From DATKFM01 sp963851215 (lineage in GTDB: Bacteria > Pseudomonadota > Alphaproteobacteria > Dongiales > Dongiaceae), in the NCBI GenBank assembly GCA_963851215.1, contig CAWKOG010000017.1:62001-126000 (forward strand): 64,000 nucleotides of DNA. Direction: 5' to 3'. The notes under the pieces were generated by a model, which saw nothing but the letters and a program-made list of their open reading frames with translations, was not told the origin of the DNA and did not search any database. Shown here one piece after another: positions 27,437 through 38,374 of the stretch (position 1 is the stretch's first letter; every line of letters starts with the position of its first letter). The translations under genes and the position numbers were made by a program.

Positions 27437-28391
27437 ATGCTGAGCTTTCTCACCCGGCGGCTGATCGAATCCGCTGTCGTCCTGCTGATCATGTCGTTCG
27501 TTGTCTATGGGCTGATGGGATTGATGCCCGGAGATCCCATCGATCTGATGGTGACCTCCAATCCGAACCTGACTCCCGCCGATCTGGCGCGGCTGAAGGC
27601 ACTCTATGGCCTGGACCGGCCGCTGCTGGCCCGATACGCCACGTGGCTCGGCGCCGCGCTGCAGGGCGATTTCGGCTATTCGCGGCTGCATCTGGTGCCG
27701 GTTCTGGATGTGCTGGGGCCGCGCCTGGCCAACACGCTGGTGCTGATGGGCGCCAGCCTCGCCTGCGCTTTCGCTATCGCCCTGCCCGCCGGCGTGTTTG
27801 CCGCCGCCAAGCCCCATTCAGGCCGCGCCGGCATGATCAATCTCGCCGCCTTCGCCGGCATCTCGATGCCGCCCTTCTGGCTGGCGATCCTTCTGATCAT
27901 CCTGTTCGCGGTGAAGCTGCGGATCTTGCCGGCCAGCGGCATGGCGACGAGCGGCGCGACCGGACTGGGCGATCGCCTGTACTATTTGGTTCTCCCGGTC
28001 ATGACCCTGACGCTGGCGACGGTGGGGGCGCAGCTTCGCTATGTGCGCGCATCGATGATCGAGGCCTTGCGGCAGGATTACATCCGCACCGCCCGGGCCA
28101 AGGGCGTCGGCGGTCTGCAGCTTCTCTACGGCCATGCCCTGCGCAACGCGATGATCCCCATCGTCACCATCCTGGCGCTGGATTTCGGCACGCTGTTCTC
28201 CGGCGCGCTGATCACCGAGACCATGTTCGCCTATCTGGGCATGGGCAAGACGATCTACGACGCCATTCTCGGCAGCGACTACAACCTGGCCATGGTCGGG
28301 CTGCTGCTGGCGACGACGACCGTGCTGCTGGCGAATCTCGCGGCCGATATCGCCTATGCCGCGCTCGATCCGCAGGATACGCCTGCGATGA
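27437..28391 (+). CDS. ABC transporter permease, DppB-like (fused in frame by one base)
   Basis: The protein starts MLSFLTRRLIESAVVLLIMS, has about six membrane segments, and carries the permease EAA-type loop with IEALRQDYIRTARAKGVGGLQLLYGHALRNAMIPIVTI. As sequenced it runs straight into the next permease through LDPQDTPAMSL. Deleting one base in GCAGG near 28376 gives the family's usual ending DPRIRLR-stop, whose TGA overlaps the ATG of dppC-like 28388 as ATGA. I therefore treat the fusion as apparent. It moves peptide-type substrates with the binding protein at 25625-27384. Confidence 0.85.
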
Positions 28392-29339
28392 GCCTGCAGC
28401 CCCCTTCAGCGGTCGAGCTCGCCGCGTCGGCGGCGAAGGCTGCCGGCCCGCGCTTCCATCGCAGCCTCTGGCGGCGCCTGCTGGCGCGGCCGCAGACGGT
28501 CGCCAGCGCCGCCGTCCTCGTAATGCTGGTGCTGCTGATCCTCTGCGGACCGCTGATCGGCCGTCTGCTGGGAATCGATCCCGCCGCCGTCGATCTGCTC
28601 AGCCGCTTCGCGCCGCCGTCGGCGGCGCACCCGCTGGGCACCGACGAGGCCGGGCGCGATCTGTTGCTGCGCCTGCTGGAGGGCGGCCGGGTCTCGCTGG
28701 CGATCGGCGTCACCATCGCCATCTGCGCCGCCGCCATCGGCACGGTGATCGGGCTGATCGCCGGCTATTTCGGCGGGCGGTTTGATTCATGCCTCATGCG
28801 CTTCACCGACGGCATCATCGCTCTGCCGCTGCTGCCGCTGCTGATCGTGCTGGCGGCCGTGGATCTGGGCAAGCTCGGCTTGCCGCGTGCCATTGCCGAA
28901 TTCGACGGCGGCGGATTTCTGGCGTATCGCCATCATCATCTCGCTGGTCGGCTGGACCACAGTGGCGCGGCTGGTGCGCGGCGCCACCCTGTCATTGCGG
29001 GAGCGGGAGTTCGTCCGCGCCGCGCAGGCGCTCGGCGCCCGCCCTCTGCGCATCATTTTGACCCACATCCTGCCGAACGTGACCGGGCCGATTGTCGTTG
29101 CGATGACGCTCACGGTCGGCGGCGCGATCCTGCTGGAGTCCGTGCTGAGTTTCCTCGGCCTCGGCATCCAGCCGCCGCTGGCGAGCTGGGGCGGCATGCT
29201 GACCAACGCGCAGGAGATGATCTGGTCCTCGCCGGCGCTGGCGATCTGGCCCGGCGGCTGCATCTTCGTGACGGTGATCTGTTGCAATCTGCTGGGCGAC
29301 GGGCTGCGCGACGCGCTGGATCCCCGCAGCGGAACGTGA
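28388..29339 (+). CDS. ABC transporter permease, DppC-like (one frame break)
   Basis: The second permease of the peptide-type importer starts MSLQPPSAVE at ATG 28388. It has a first membrane segment ASAAVLVMLVLLILCGPLIG, then the characteristic HPLGTDEAGRDLLLRLLEGGRVSLAIGV. The frame changes between about 28870 and 28915; deleting one base joins it to ADFWRIAIIISLVGWTTVARLVRGATLSLREREFVRAAQALGA, the cytoplasmic EAA loop, and a normal C-terminus LLGDGLRDALDPRSGT. About 317 residues after repair. Confidence 0.85.
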
Positions 29340-29408
29340 ATCAGGCCGGCGGAAAATGGAAGCGCCGTGCACTGCGGATGCAGCGCACGGCGCCGGAACG
29401 CGTCAACC

Positions 29409-32400
29409 CTAGACCGTGACGTCCAAATTCCCGTTGGTGACCATATCGGTCAGCGTAAGGCCGCTGACGCCCGTCAGCACCACAGTGTTCTGGAACCCGT
29501 AGGTGGTGGCGCTGCCGTCGATATCGACGCGGACCAGCGTGTTGCCATCGCCGGTGTCGATCACCTGCACGAAGTTCTGCAGGCCGCTGCCGGAATAGCC
29601 CACCAGCAGCTCCGCGATATCCAGCACGTCGCCGCCGGCGCCGGCCTGGAAATCGCTGATGGTATCGGTGGGCGTGCCCGCGAGATCGCCATTCACATAC
29701 TCGAAGCGGTCGGCGCCGGTGCCGCCGGTGAGCAGATCGGCGCCCATGCCGCCGCGCAGTTTGTCGGCCCCCAGGCCGCCGGAGATCTGGTCGGATCCCA
29801 GGCCGCCGCGCAGGATATCGCCAGCAGACGAGCCCGACATCGTGTCGTTGAAGCTGCCGCCGATCGCGCCTTCGATATTGCTGTAGCTGTCGCTGCCGAG
29901 GCCGGCGGCGGCGAACACCGTTGCCGAGCCGCTCTGGACCAGGGTGAAGTCGAGGGCGCCGGTCGCATCGGAGAAGTCGATGATGTCCTGGCCGGCATTG
30001 CCGTTGATCGCATCGTTGCCGCCGCCGCCGCGCAAGATGTCGTTCGCGGCGCTGCCGTTCAGCACGTCAGCGGAGCTCGAACCGATCACGCCTTCGATGT
30101 TCGAATAACTGTCGATGCCCAATCCGCCCGCCAATGTGACATTCGTGGCGGCGGCGCTCTGTACAAGCGTGAAGCTGATTGCGCCTGCGGCATCGGAGAA
30201 GTCGATCATGTCTTCGCTGCCGGCCCCGCCATTGATGACATCGTTGTTGGCGCCGCCGCCGATCGTATCGTTCCCCGCATCTCCGGCGAGGGTGTCGTTG
30301 TTGCTGCCGCCGGCCAGCGCGTCATTGCCGCCGCCGCCGCTCAGCGAGTCGTTGCCGCTGTCGCCGAACAGCACATCCTGTCCCGCTGATCCCGTGACCT
30401 TGTCGCCATTCGAGCGGACGTCGATATAAGTCGAGGTGGACGCGTCTGCGCCGCCGGTGCTGCCCGCAATGTTGAGGATGTCGATGCCCGAACCCGTCTG
30501 GATCAGGCTTATCGTCGAGGTCGCGGTCGCCATCGCGATGCCGTCGCTGATCGTATAGGTGAAAGTGGCCGTCGTCGGCGCCATTGCCAGCGAGGGCGCG
30601 AGCATCTGGATGTTACCGCCCGCCAGCAGCGTCAGGATGACGCCGTTGTCCAGAGTGACCGGCGTGCCGATAGCGGCGCCATTGATGGCGGTGATCTGCA
30701 GCTGGCCGCCGTCGCGGTCGCTGTCATTCGCCAGCAGCTTATCCGCGGTGAACGTCGTACTGGCGGTGGTCGTAACGTACCAGACCTCGCCATTGGCCAC
30801 GGGCGCGTCATTGACGGGATTCACGGTGACCGTGACCGTCGCCGTCGCCGTGCCGCCATTACCGTCGCTGACCGTATAGGTGATGCGGTCGGTGCCGTAG
30901 AAATCGGCGTTCGGGAAATAGTCGATCGAGTTGTTGGCGTTGACGACAACAGTGCCGTTGACGGCCGATGCTCCCGTGACCGTGAGCTGGTCGCCGTCCA
31001 CATCCATGTCGTTGGCGAGAACGGCGATGCGCACCAGGCCGTCTTCGTTGACCACGGCAGTGTCGCCGTTGGCGACCGGCAGATCGTTCACGGAATTGAC
31101 GGTGACCATGACCGTCGCCGTGTCGGTGCCGCCCTGGCCGTCGCTGACCGTGTAGGTGATGATATCGGCGCCATGGAAGTTCGCAACCGGCGCATAATGC
31201 AGCGTGCCGTCGCCATTGATCGTCACGGTGCCGTGGGCCGCCGCGGCCTCGGTCACGCTCAGCGCATCGCCATCGACATCCGAATCGTTGGCAAGGACGT
31301 CGATATTGAGCGGCGTATCTTCATTTGTGACGGCAAAGTCGGCGATCGCGACCGGCGGATCGTTCACGGGGTTGACCGTGATCGTCACGGTGGCGGTTGC
31401 TGTTCCGCCATTGCCGTCGCTGATCGTGTAGGTGACGCTATCCGTGCCATTGAAGTTGGCGTCCGGCATATAAGTCAGCGTGTTATCGCTGTTGACGACG
31501 ATCTGGCCATGGCCGGCGGTCGCGCCGGTCACCGTGAGCGTGTCGCCGTCCACGTCGCTATCATTGCCGAGGACGCCGAAGGTGACGCCGTTATCCTCGT
31601 CGATGCCGACGGCATCGTTGCCGGCCACCGGCAGGTCGTTGACGCTGTTGACGGTGACGGCGACGGTCGCCGTGGCGGTGCCGCCGTGACCGTCATTGAT
31701 CGTATAGGTGACGGTGTCGGGGCCGTGGTAGTTGGCCGACGGCGCATAGGTCAGGCTGCCATTGCCATTGATCGTGACAGTCCCATGCAGGGCCGACGCG
31801 CCGGTGACGGATAGCGCATCGCCATCCACATCGCCGTCGTTCGCCAGCACATTGATGGTGACCGGCGTATCTTCATCGGTCACGGCTGAGTCGTTGCCCG
31901 CCGTGGGCAGATCGTTGACCGAGTTGACGGTGACGGCGACCGTTGCAGTCGAGGTGCCGCCTTTGCCGTCGCTGATGCTGTAGGTGATCGTATCGGTGCC
32001 GTTGTAGTTGGCATCGCCCTTGTAGCTCAGGGTTCCGTCGCCATTGACGGTGACCGTACCATGGCCAGCGGTGGCGCCGGTGACGGTGAGCGCATCGTTA
32101 TCCGCATCGCTGTCGTTGCCGAGAACGCCGAAAGTGATGCCGTTGTCCTCATCGACGCTGATCGCATCGTTCTTGGCAACAGGCACGTCGTTGACGCTGT
32201 TCACGGTTACGGCGACCGAGCCGGTGGCGCCGCCGCCATGGCCGTCGCTGACCGTATAGGTGATGGTGTCCGGGCCGTTGTAGTTCGCGCCCGGCGTATA
32301 GGTCAGGCTGCCGTCACCGTTGATCGCAACAGAACCATGCAGCGCTGTGGCGCCGGTGACCGACAGCTTGTCGCCGTCGACATCGCCGTCATTCGCCAGC

Positions 32401-35400
32401 ACATTGACGGTGACCGCCGTATCCTCGTCGGTCGTCGCCGTGTCGCCGCCGGCGGTCGGCAAGTCGTTCACCGAATTGACGGTGACAGACACCGTCGCGG
32501 TCGTGCTGCCGCCTTTGCCGTCGCTGATGCTGTAGGTGATCGTGTCCGAGCCGTTGTAGTTCGTGCCCGGCATATAGTCGATCGCGCCTGACTTGTTGAC
32601 GATGACAGTGCCATGTTCCGCCGAAGCGCCGGTGACCGTGAGCTTGTCGCCGTCGACGTCGCTGTCATTGGCCAGAACGGCGATGCGCACCAGGCTGTCT
32701 TCGTTCACCGTGGCTGTATCGTTCTTGGCTACCGGCGCGTCGTTGACCGAATTGATCGTGACCGCCACGGACGCGCTGGACGTCCCGCCCTTTCCGTCGC
32801 TGATGCTGTAGGTGATCGTATCCGTGCCATTGTAATTCGCCACCGGCGTGTAGGTCAGCGTGCCGTCGCCATTGATCGCGACCGTGCCATGGGCGGCCGA
32901 GGCTTTGGTGACGGCGAGCGTGTCGCCGTCAACATCGCCGTCATTGCCGAGCACGTTGACAGTGACCGCGGTGTCTTCGTCGGTGACCGCGGCATCGCCG
33001 GCGGCGACCGGCGCGTCGTTGACCGCATTGACCGTCACGGCAACGGTGGCGCTGGAGCTGCCGCCCTTGCCGTCGCCGATGCTGTAGGTGATCGTGTCGC
33101 TGCCGTTGAAGTTGGCATCGCCCTTGTAGGTCAGCGTGCCATCCCCATTCACCGTGACCGTGCCATGGGCGGCGGAGGCGCCGGTGACTGAGAGAGCGTC
33201 GCCGTCCACATCGCCGTCATTGGCCAGCACATTTATGGTGACAGAGCTGTCCTCGTCGACGGCAGTCGCGTCGTTCTTGGCGACCGGCGCATCGTTGACG
33301 GCATCGACCGTCACCGCCACGGTCGCCGTGGCGCTGCCGCCATGGCCGTCGTCGATCTTGTAGGAGATGCTGTCGGTGCCGTTGAAATCGGCATCGCCCT
33401 TATAGGTCAGCGAGCCGTCGGCATTGATCGTGACCGTGCCATGGCCGGCCGTGGCGCCGGTGACCGTGATGAGGTCGCCGTCGACATCGCCATCATTGCC
33501 CAGCACCGTGATCGTGACGCTCGTATCCTCATCGGTGGTGGCGGCATCGTCGCCGGCCACGGGATTGTCATTCACCGAAACGACCGTGACATCCACCTGG
33601 GCATTGGAAGTCGCTTCCTGGCCGTCGGTGACGCTGTAGGTGATGGTATCGCCGCCATGGTAGTTGGCGTCAGGCGTATAGGTCAGCGTGCCGTCGGCAT
33701 TGACCGTGACCGTGCCATGCAGCGCCGAGGCGCCGGTCACCGTCAGGCTGTCGCCGTCAGCATCGGAGTCGTTCCCCAGGACATTGACGGTGACGCTGCT
33801 GTCCTCATTGGTCGAGACGGAGTCGTCGCCGGCCACCGGTGCGTCGTTGACCGAATTGACCGTCACGGCCACGGTGGCGCTGGCGGTGCCGCCCTCGCCG
33901 TCGCTGACCGTATAGGTGATCGTGTCGCTGCCGTGATAGTTCGCATCGGGCGTGTAGGTCAGCGTGCCGTCTTCATTGATGACCACGCCGCCATGGAGCG
34001 CCGAGGCGCCGGTCACCGACAGGCCGTTGCCTTCGGGATCGCTGTCGTTATCAAGCACATTGACCGTGACTTCGGAGTCTTCCGATGTCGTGACGCTGTC
34101 TTTCTGCGCCACCGGCCCGTCATTATCGGGAGTCACGGTGACGTCGACGGTGGCGCTATCGGAGCCGCCCTTGCCGTCGCTGACGCTGTAGGTGATCGTG
34201 TCGCCGCCGCTGTAGTTGGCGTTCGGCGTGTAGGTCAGCGTGCCGTCGGCGTTGACGACCACGGTGCCATGCCCGGCGGAGGCGCCGGTGACCGATAGGC
34301 CGTCGCCGTCCACATCGCCGTCATTGCCCAGCACATTGACGGTGACGGAAGTATCCTCGTTCGTCAGGGCGCTGTCGTCGTTAGCAGCCGGGGCATCGTT
34401 CACGGCGGTGACCGTGACCGCGACCGTCGAAGTGGCGTTGCCGCCCTTGCCGTCGCTGATGCTGTAGGTGATCGTGTCGGTGCCGTTGTAGTTCGTATCC
34501 GGCGTGTAGGTCAGCGTGCCGTCAACATTGATGACCACGGAGCCGTGGGCGGCGGTAGCGCCGGTCACCGACAGCGTATCGCCATCCACATCGCTGTCAT
34601 TGCCCAGCACATTGACGGTAACCGCGGTGTCTTCATTCGTCGACGCCTTGTCGGCGCCGGCAACCGGGCCGTCGTTCACGGCGCTGACCGTCACCGCGAC
34701 CGTCGAGGTGGCGCTGCCGCCCTTGCCGTCGCTGATGCTGTAGGTGATCGTGTCGCTGCCGTTGAAATTGGCATCGCCCTTGTAGGTCAGCGTGCCGTCG
34801 GCGTTGACGACCACGGAGCCATGACCGGCGGAAGCGCCGGTGACCGACAGCTTGTCGCCGTCCACATCGCTGTCATTGCCCAGCACATTGACGATGACCG
34901 CCATATCCTCGTTCGTCGACGCCTTGTCGGCGCCCGCAACCGGGCCGTCATTGACGGCGTTGACCGTCACCGCGACGGTCGACGTGGCGCTGCCGCCCTT
35001 GCCGTCGCTGATGCTGTAGGTGATCGTGTCGCTGCCGTTGAAATTGGCATCGCCCTTGTAGGTCAGCGTGCCGTCGGAATTGACGGTGACCGTGCCATGG
35101 CCGGCAGCGGCGGCGGTGACCGATAGCTTGTCGCCATCCACATCGCTGTCATTGCCCAGCACATTGACGGTGACGGCGGTATCTTCGTTCACCGTCGCCT
35201 TATCGCCAACCGCAACGGGACCGTCATTCACCGCAGCTACTGTAACAGCAACGGAACCGGTGGCCGTGCCGCCCTTCCCGTCGCTGATCGTATAGGTAAT
35301 GGTGTCGCCGCCATTGTAGTTGCCCACGGGCGTATAGGTCAGCGTCCCGCCTGCATTGATCGTCACCGCGCCGTGCAGAGCGGAGGCGCCGGTCACGGTC

Positions 35401-36375
35401 AGGGCATCGCCATTGGCGTCCTTGTCGTTGGCCAGCACATTGACCGTTACGGCCGTGTCCTCGTTCGTCGCGGCGGTGTCGTTACTGGCCACCGGCGGCG
35501 TGTTGGGATTCGGCGGCTGCTGTCCGGCTGTCCTGAAGTCGTCGGCGCAAAGCTGGATCTTGCCCTCGACGCGGATCATCATGTCGACGGTCTTTGGGTT
35601 GCCGTCGAGGTCGACGCAGACCAGGGTGCAACCGCCCTTCTGCATGTACCAGACGCCATAGGCCGTCGGCTTTGTGTCGCACCATTTGAACGTCACATCG
35701 CCCAGGGCGCCCGTCAGGTCGATCCTGTCCTGGCCCTGGACGAAGTTCCGGATCAGGTCCGCGCCCCAGCCGTTGGAATTGTCGTCCGTGTTGAAGACGA
35801 AGACATCCGCGCCGGCGCCGCCATCCATGATGTCGAAGCCGCGGCCGCCGACGATCGTGTCGTTGCCGCCTTCGCCGAACAGAAGATCGCTGCCGCGGCC
35901 GCCCTCGATAAGGTCGTTGCCGCCGGCCGAACCGCCGTTGCCGTTGTCGCCGAAGATCACATCGCTGCCGTTGCCGCCGCGGATCGTATCATTGCCAGGC
36001 GCGGCGACTTTCTTGCCGCTCAGCAGGTCGCCGAAACTTTCATAGCCGTCGCCGAAAAGCGCGTCAGCGCCATTGCCGTGGTGGTGGTGGCCATTGGCTG
36101 CGACATCGAGCAGATCGTTGCCGCTGCCGCCGAAGACCATGTCGCCGCGCTTGCCGCCGGCCAGCTGGTCGTTGCCGCTGCCGCCGAACAGGAGATCACG
36201 GCCGCTGCCGCCGCTGACGCTGTCATTGCCGGCGCCCGCATCGACGATCTGCGTGCCGCGGCCTCCTTCGAATGACGTCATTGCCGTCTGTGCCGGCGAC
36301 ATAGTCCCAAGAATGGCCCTTATGGACCTTCTTCGGCGTTGCCCCTGGCCCCTTGGCCCCGTGCATCTTGGTCAT
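29409..36375 (-). CDS. Giant RTX/tandem-repeat surface or secreted protein (one frame break)
   Basis: After deleting one base near 36268 the protein has about 2320 residues. The start ATG 36375 (MTKMHGAKG) lies ten bases after GGAG and runs into AGTDGNDVI-EGGRG. Order: an N-terminal RTX block of GGxGxD nonapeptides with a HHHH run, a divider with two Cys segments (FKWCDTKP, GGCTLVCVD), 17 tandem 92-residue cadherin-like/tandem-95 domains, a divergent 18th, a C-terminal RTX block, and an ending like type I secretion targets (LTGVSGLTLTDMV). It has no Sec signal peptide, which fits an uncleaved C-terminal signal and Ca2+-dependent folding outside the cell. No ABC exporter, HlyD or TolC gene is in the window. 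Likely an adhesin or matrix protein. Confidence 0.85.
30804..35495 (-). repeat. 17 tandem 276-bp units of the giant protein
   Basis: The units are exactly 276 bp (92 residues) with no length change. Each encodes PVA-x-D, a (N/D)ED motif, VNVLGNDSDVDGD, a TVTINGDGTLTYTP strand, ITYSISDGKGG and VAVTVNSVND. Neighbouring units 2-4 are near identical at DNA level. Units 12-13 and 14-15 share paired sequence types, and 11 resembles 17, which suggests duplication of larger blocks. Confidence 0.9.
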
Positions 36376-36925
36376 CGGACCCGTTCTCCGTCTGTACGGG
36401 GCGTATCCCGATTGCCATGACGCGGCGTGCTTTCAAAAGCCGCGCCACGCTGCAGATACAATCGCGGCCCGCAATGGTCCTTCCCGACCCCCTGCGCGCC
36501 AGCTACGCCCGTTTCCACCCACCCGACCGGTTGCGGCGGCGCAGGCATTTTTGCCCACATTCTCGCCCCACCCGGAGTTCCTCGAACACCGAAGTATTCG
36601 CCAAGACTATGCAACGATACGTGTTACGAAAGACTCAAGCAATATTATTATATTGAGAAAGATTTATTGATCCTAATATGGTTTAATTTACGGCCCATTA
36701 GTATTTATTGGAAGTAAATCGTTCAAATTTTCGACGATAACCAATCCATCGGCCGATGATGAATCATGCGAAGGACGTAGCGGCGGAGAGAATCCCTGCC
36801 GCCGTTTTCCGGGCGCTATCCGCTTGAGTTTCCGGCCGTTTCCCGCACCGTTTTCCTTCCGGAGAAAAACGGTTAAGCTGCCGTCCCTGCAGAATTCCAA
36901 TCTCCCCAACTGAGGTCAAAACTCC
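36376..36925. other. Divergent intergenic region with an AT-rich core
   Basis: These 550 bases separate the giant protein gene (left) from gabT (right). A segment at about 36610-36730 is strikingly AT-rich for this window (runs such as AATATTATTATATTG). No gene with a ribosome site or domain character was found. Promoters for both neighbours are likely here, but I could not place a convincing -35/-10 pair. Confidence 0.5.
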
Positions 36926-38221
36926 ATGGCCAAGAACCAGGATCTCGTGTCGCGCCGCAACGCGGCCGTGCCCCGCGGCATAGCCACCGCCACGCCCGTC
37001 TATGCCGATCGCGCCGAAAACGCCGAACTGTGGGACGTCGAAGGCAAGCGCTATGTCGATTTCGCCGGCGGCATCGCCGTGCTCAACACCGGCCACCGCC
37101 ATCCCAAGGTGATGGCCGCGGTGGAAGACCAGATGAAGCGATTCACCCATACCGCATTCCAGGTGGTGGCCTATGAGTTGTTCATCGCGCTGGCCGAGCG
37201 GCTCAACAAGCGTGCGCCGTTCCCCGGCCCGGCGAAGACCATCTTCTTCACCACGGGTGCGGAGGCGGTGGAGAATGCCGTGAAGATCGCGCGCTCCTAT
37301 ACGAAGCGCACGGCCATCATCTCCTTCTCCGGCGCCTTCCACGGCCGCACGCTCATGACCATGGGCCTGACCGGCAAGGTGGTGCCGTACAAGGCGGGCT
37401 TCGGCCCATTCCCGGCAGAGATCTATCACGTGCCGTTCCCGATGACGGTGCATGGCGTGACGGTGGAAGAGTTGCTGCATGCGCTGGAGACGCTGTTCAA
37501 GTCCGATGTCGAGCCGGCGCGCGTTGCCGCCATCATCATCGAGCCGGTGCAGGGCGAAGGCGGTTTCTACATCGCGCCGTTCGACTTCATGAAGAAGCTG
37601 CGCAAGATCTGCGACGACAACGGCATCCTGCTGATCTCCGACGAGATCCAGGCCGGCTTCGCGCGCACCGGCAAGCTGTTCGCCATCGAGCATTCCGGCG
37701 TCGCCCCCGATCTCGTCACCATGGCCAAGAGCCTGGCCGGCGGCTTCCCGCTGTCGGGCGTGCTGGGCAAGGCCGAGATCATGGATGCGCCCGGCCCCGG
37801 CGGCCTCGGCGGCACCTATGCCGGCAGCCCAATCGGCTGCGCGGCGGGTCTCGCGGTCCTCGACGTCATCGAGGAAGAGAAGCTGATGGAGCGCAGCACC
37901 AAGATCGGCGAGCGCGTGGTCAACAGGCTGAAGGCGATCGCCCAGCGCAACGACGTGCCGCCGATCGGCGAGATCCGCAATCTCGGCGGCATGATCGCCT
38001 TCGAGCTGGTGAAGAACCGCGGCAGCCACGAGCCGGATGCCGACGCCACCAAGGCGCTGACGACCAAGGCGCTGCAGAACGGCCTGATCCTGCTGTCCTG
38101 CGGCGTCTACGCCAACACTATCCGCATCCTGATGCCGCTGACGGCGTCCGACGCGATCATCGACGAAGGCATGAGCATCATCGAGAGCTCACTGTCACAG
38201 ATCGCCCAGTCAGCCGCCTAG
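36926..38221 (+). CDS. gabT: 4-aminobutyrate aminotransferase
   Basis: The 431-residue PLP enzyme matches GabT closely. Marks are YVDFAGGIAVLNTGHRHP, the PLP-phosphate loop TTGAEAVENAVKIAR, FSGAFHGRT, IIIEPVQGEGGFY, the PLP-contacting Asp in LLISDEIQAGFARTG, and the Schiff-base Lys in TMAKSLAGGFPLSG. It transfers the amino group of GABA to 2-oxoglutarate. The start ATG 36926 begins MAKNQDLVSRRNAAVP, a typical GabT N-terminus. A strong terminator follows. No succinate-semialdehyde dehydrogenase gene is adjacent. Confidence 0.9.
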   Translation: MAKNQDLVSRRNAAVPRGIATATPVYADRAENAELWDVEGKRYVDFAGGIAVLNTGHRHPKVMAAVEDQMKRFTHTAFQVVAYELFIALAERLNKRAPFPGPAKTIFFTTGAEAVENAVKIARSYTKRTAIISFSGAFHGRTLMTMGLTGKVVPYKAGFGPFPAEIYHVPFPMTVHGVTVEELLHALETLFKSDVEPARVAAIIIEPVQGEGGFYIAPFDFMKKLRKICDDNGILLISDEIQAGFARTGKLFAIEHSGVAPDLVTMAKSLAGGFPLSGVLGKAEIMDAPGPGGLGGTYAGSPIGCAAGLAVLDVIEEEKLMERSTKIGERVVNRLKAIAQRNDVPPIGEIRNLGGMIAFELVKNRGSHEPDADATKALTTKALQNGLILLSCGVYANTIRILMPLTASDAIIDEGMSIIESSLSQIAQSAA

Positions 38222-38243
38222 GTTTCCGGCGCATAGCCGGCCG

Positions 38244-38281
38244 AGAGCCCCCGGACCTAATGGTTCGGGGGCTCTTTTTTT
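38244..38281 (+). terminator. Rho-independent terminator after gabT
   Basis: A 14-bp stem (AGAGCCCCCGGACC paired with GGTTCGGGGGCTCT, one G-T pair) with a TAAT loop is followed by seven T residues. It separates gabT from the second aminotransferase gene. Confidence 0.9.
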
Positions 38282-38374
38282 GACTTTGGCGCCGATTGCC
38301 CCGATAGTCGCGGCTTCCCTGGACAACGGCCCCGGCGCCGGCGCGCCCGGGCCATTTTGCTGGAAGAGGCCTCT

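Noticed and set aside
30804..35495. Possible CRISPR or satellite array from the strong periodicity
   Set aside because: The unit is 276 bp, in frame and protein-coding, with no spacer/repeat alternation of the CRISPR kind.
29409..36302. Regular plus-strand open frames of about 75 residues at 276-bp intervals
   Set aside because: They are antisense shadows of the tandem domains of the giant protein, repeating with its unit length.
36339..36717. Small plus-strand frames between the giant protein gene and gabT
   Set aside because: They overlap the N-terminal coding and upstream region of the giant gene, lack ribosome sites, and end in the AT-rich core.
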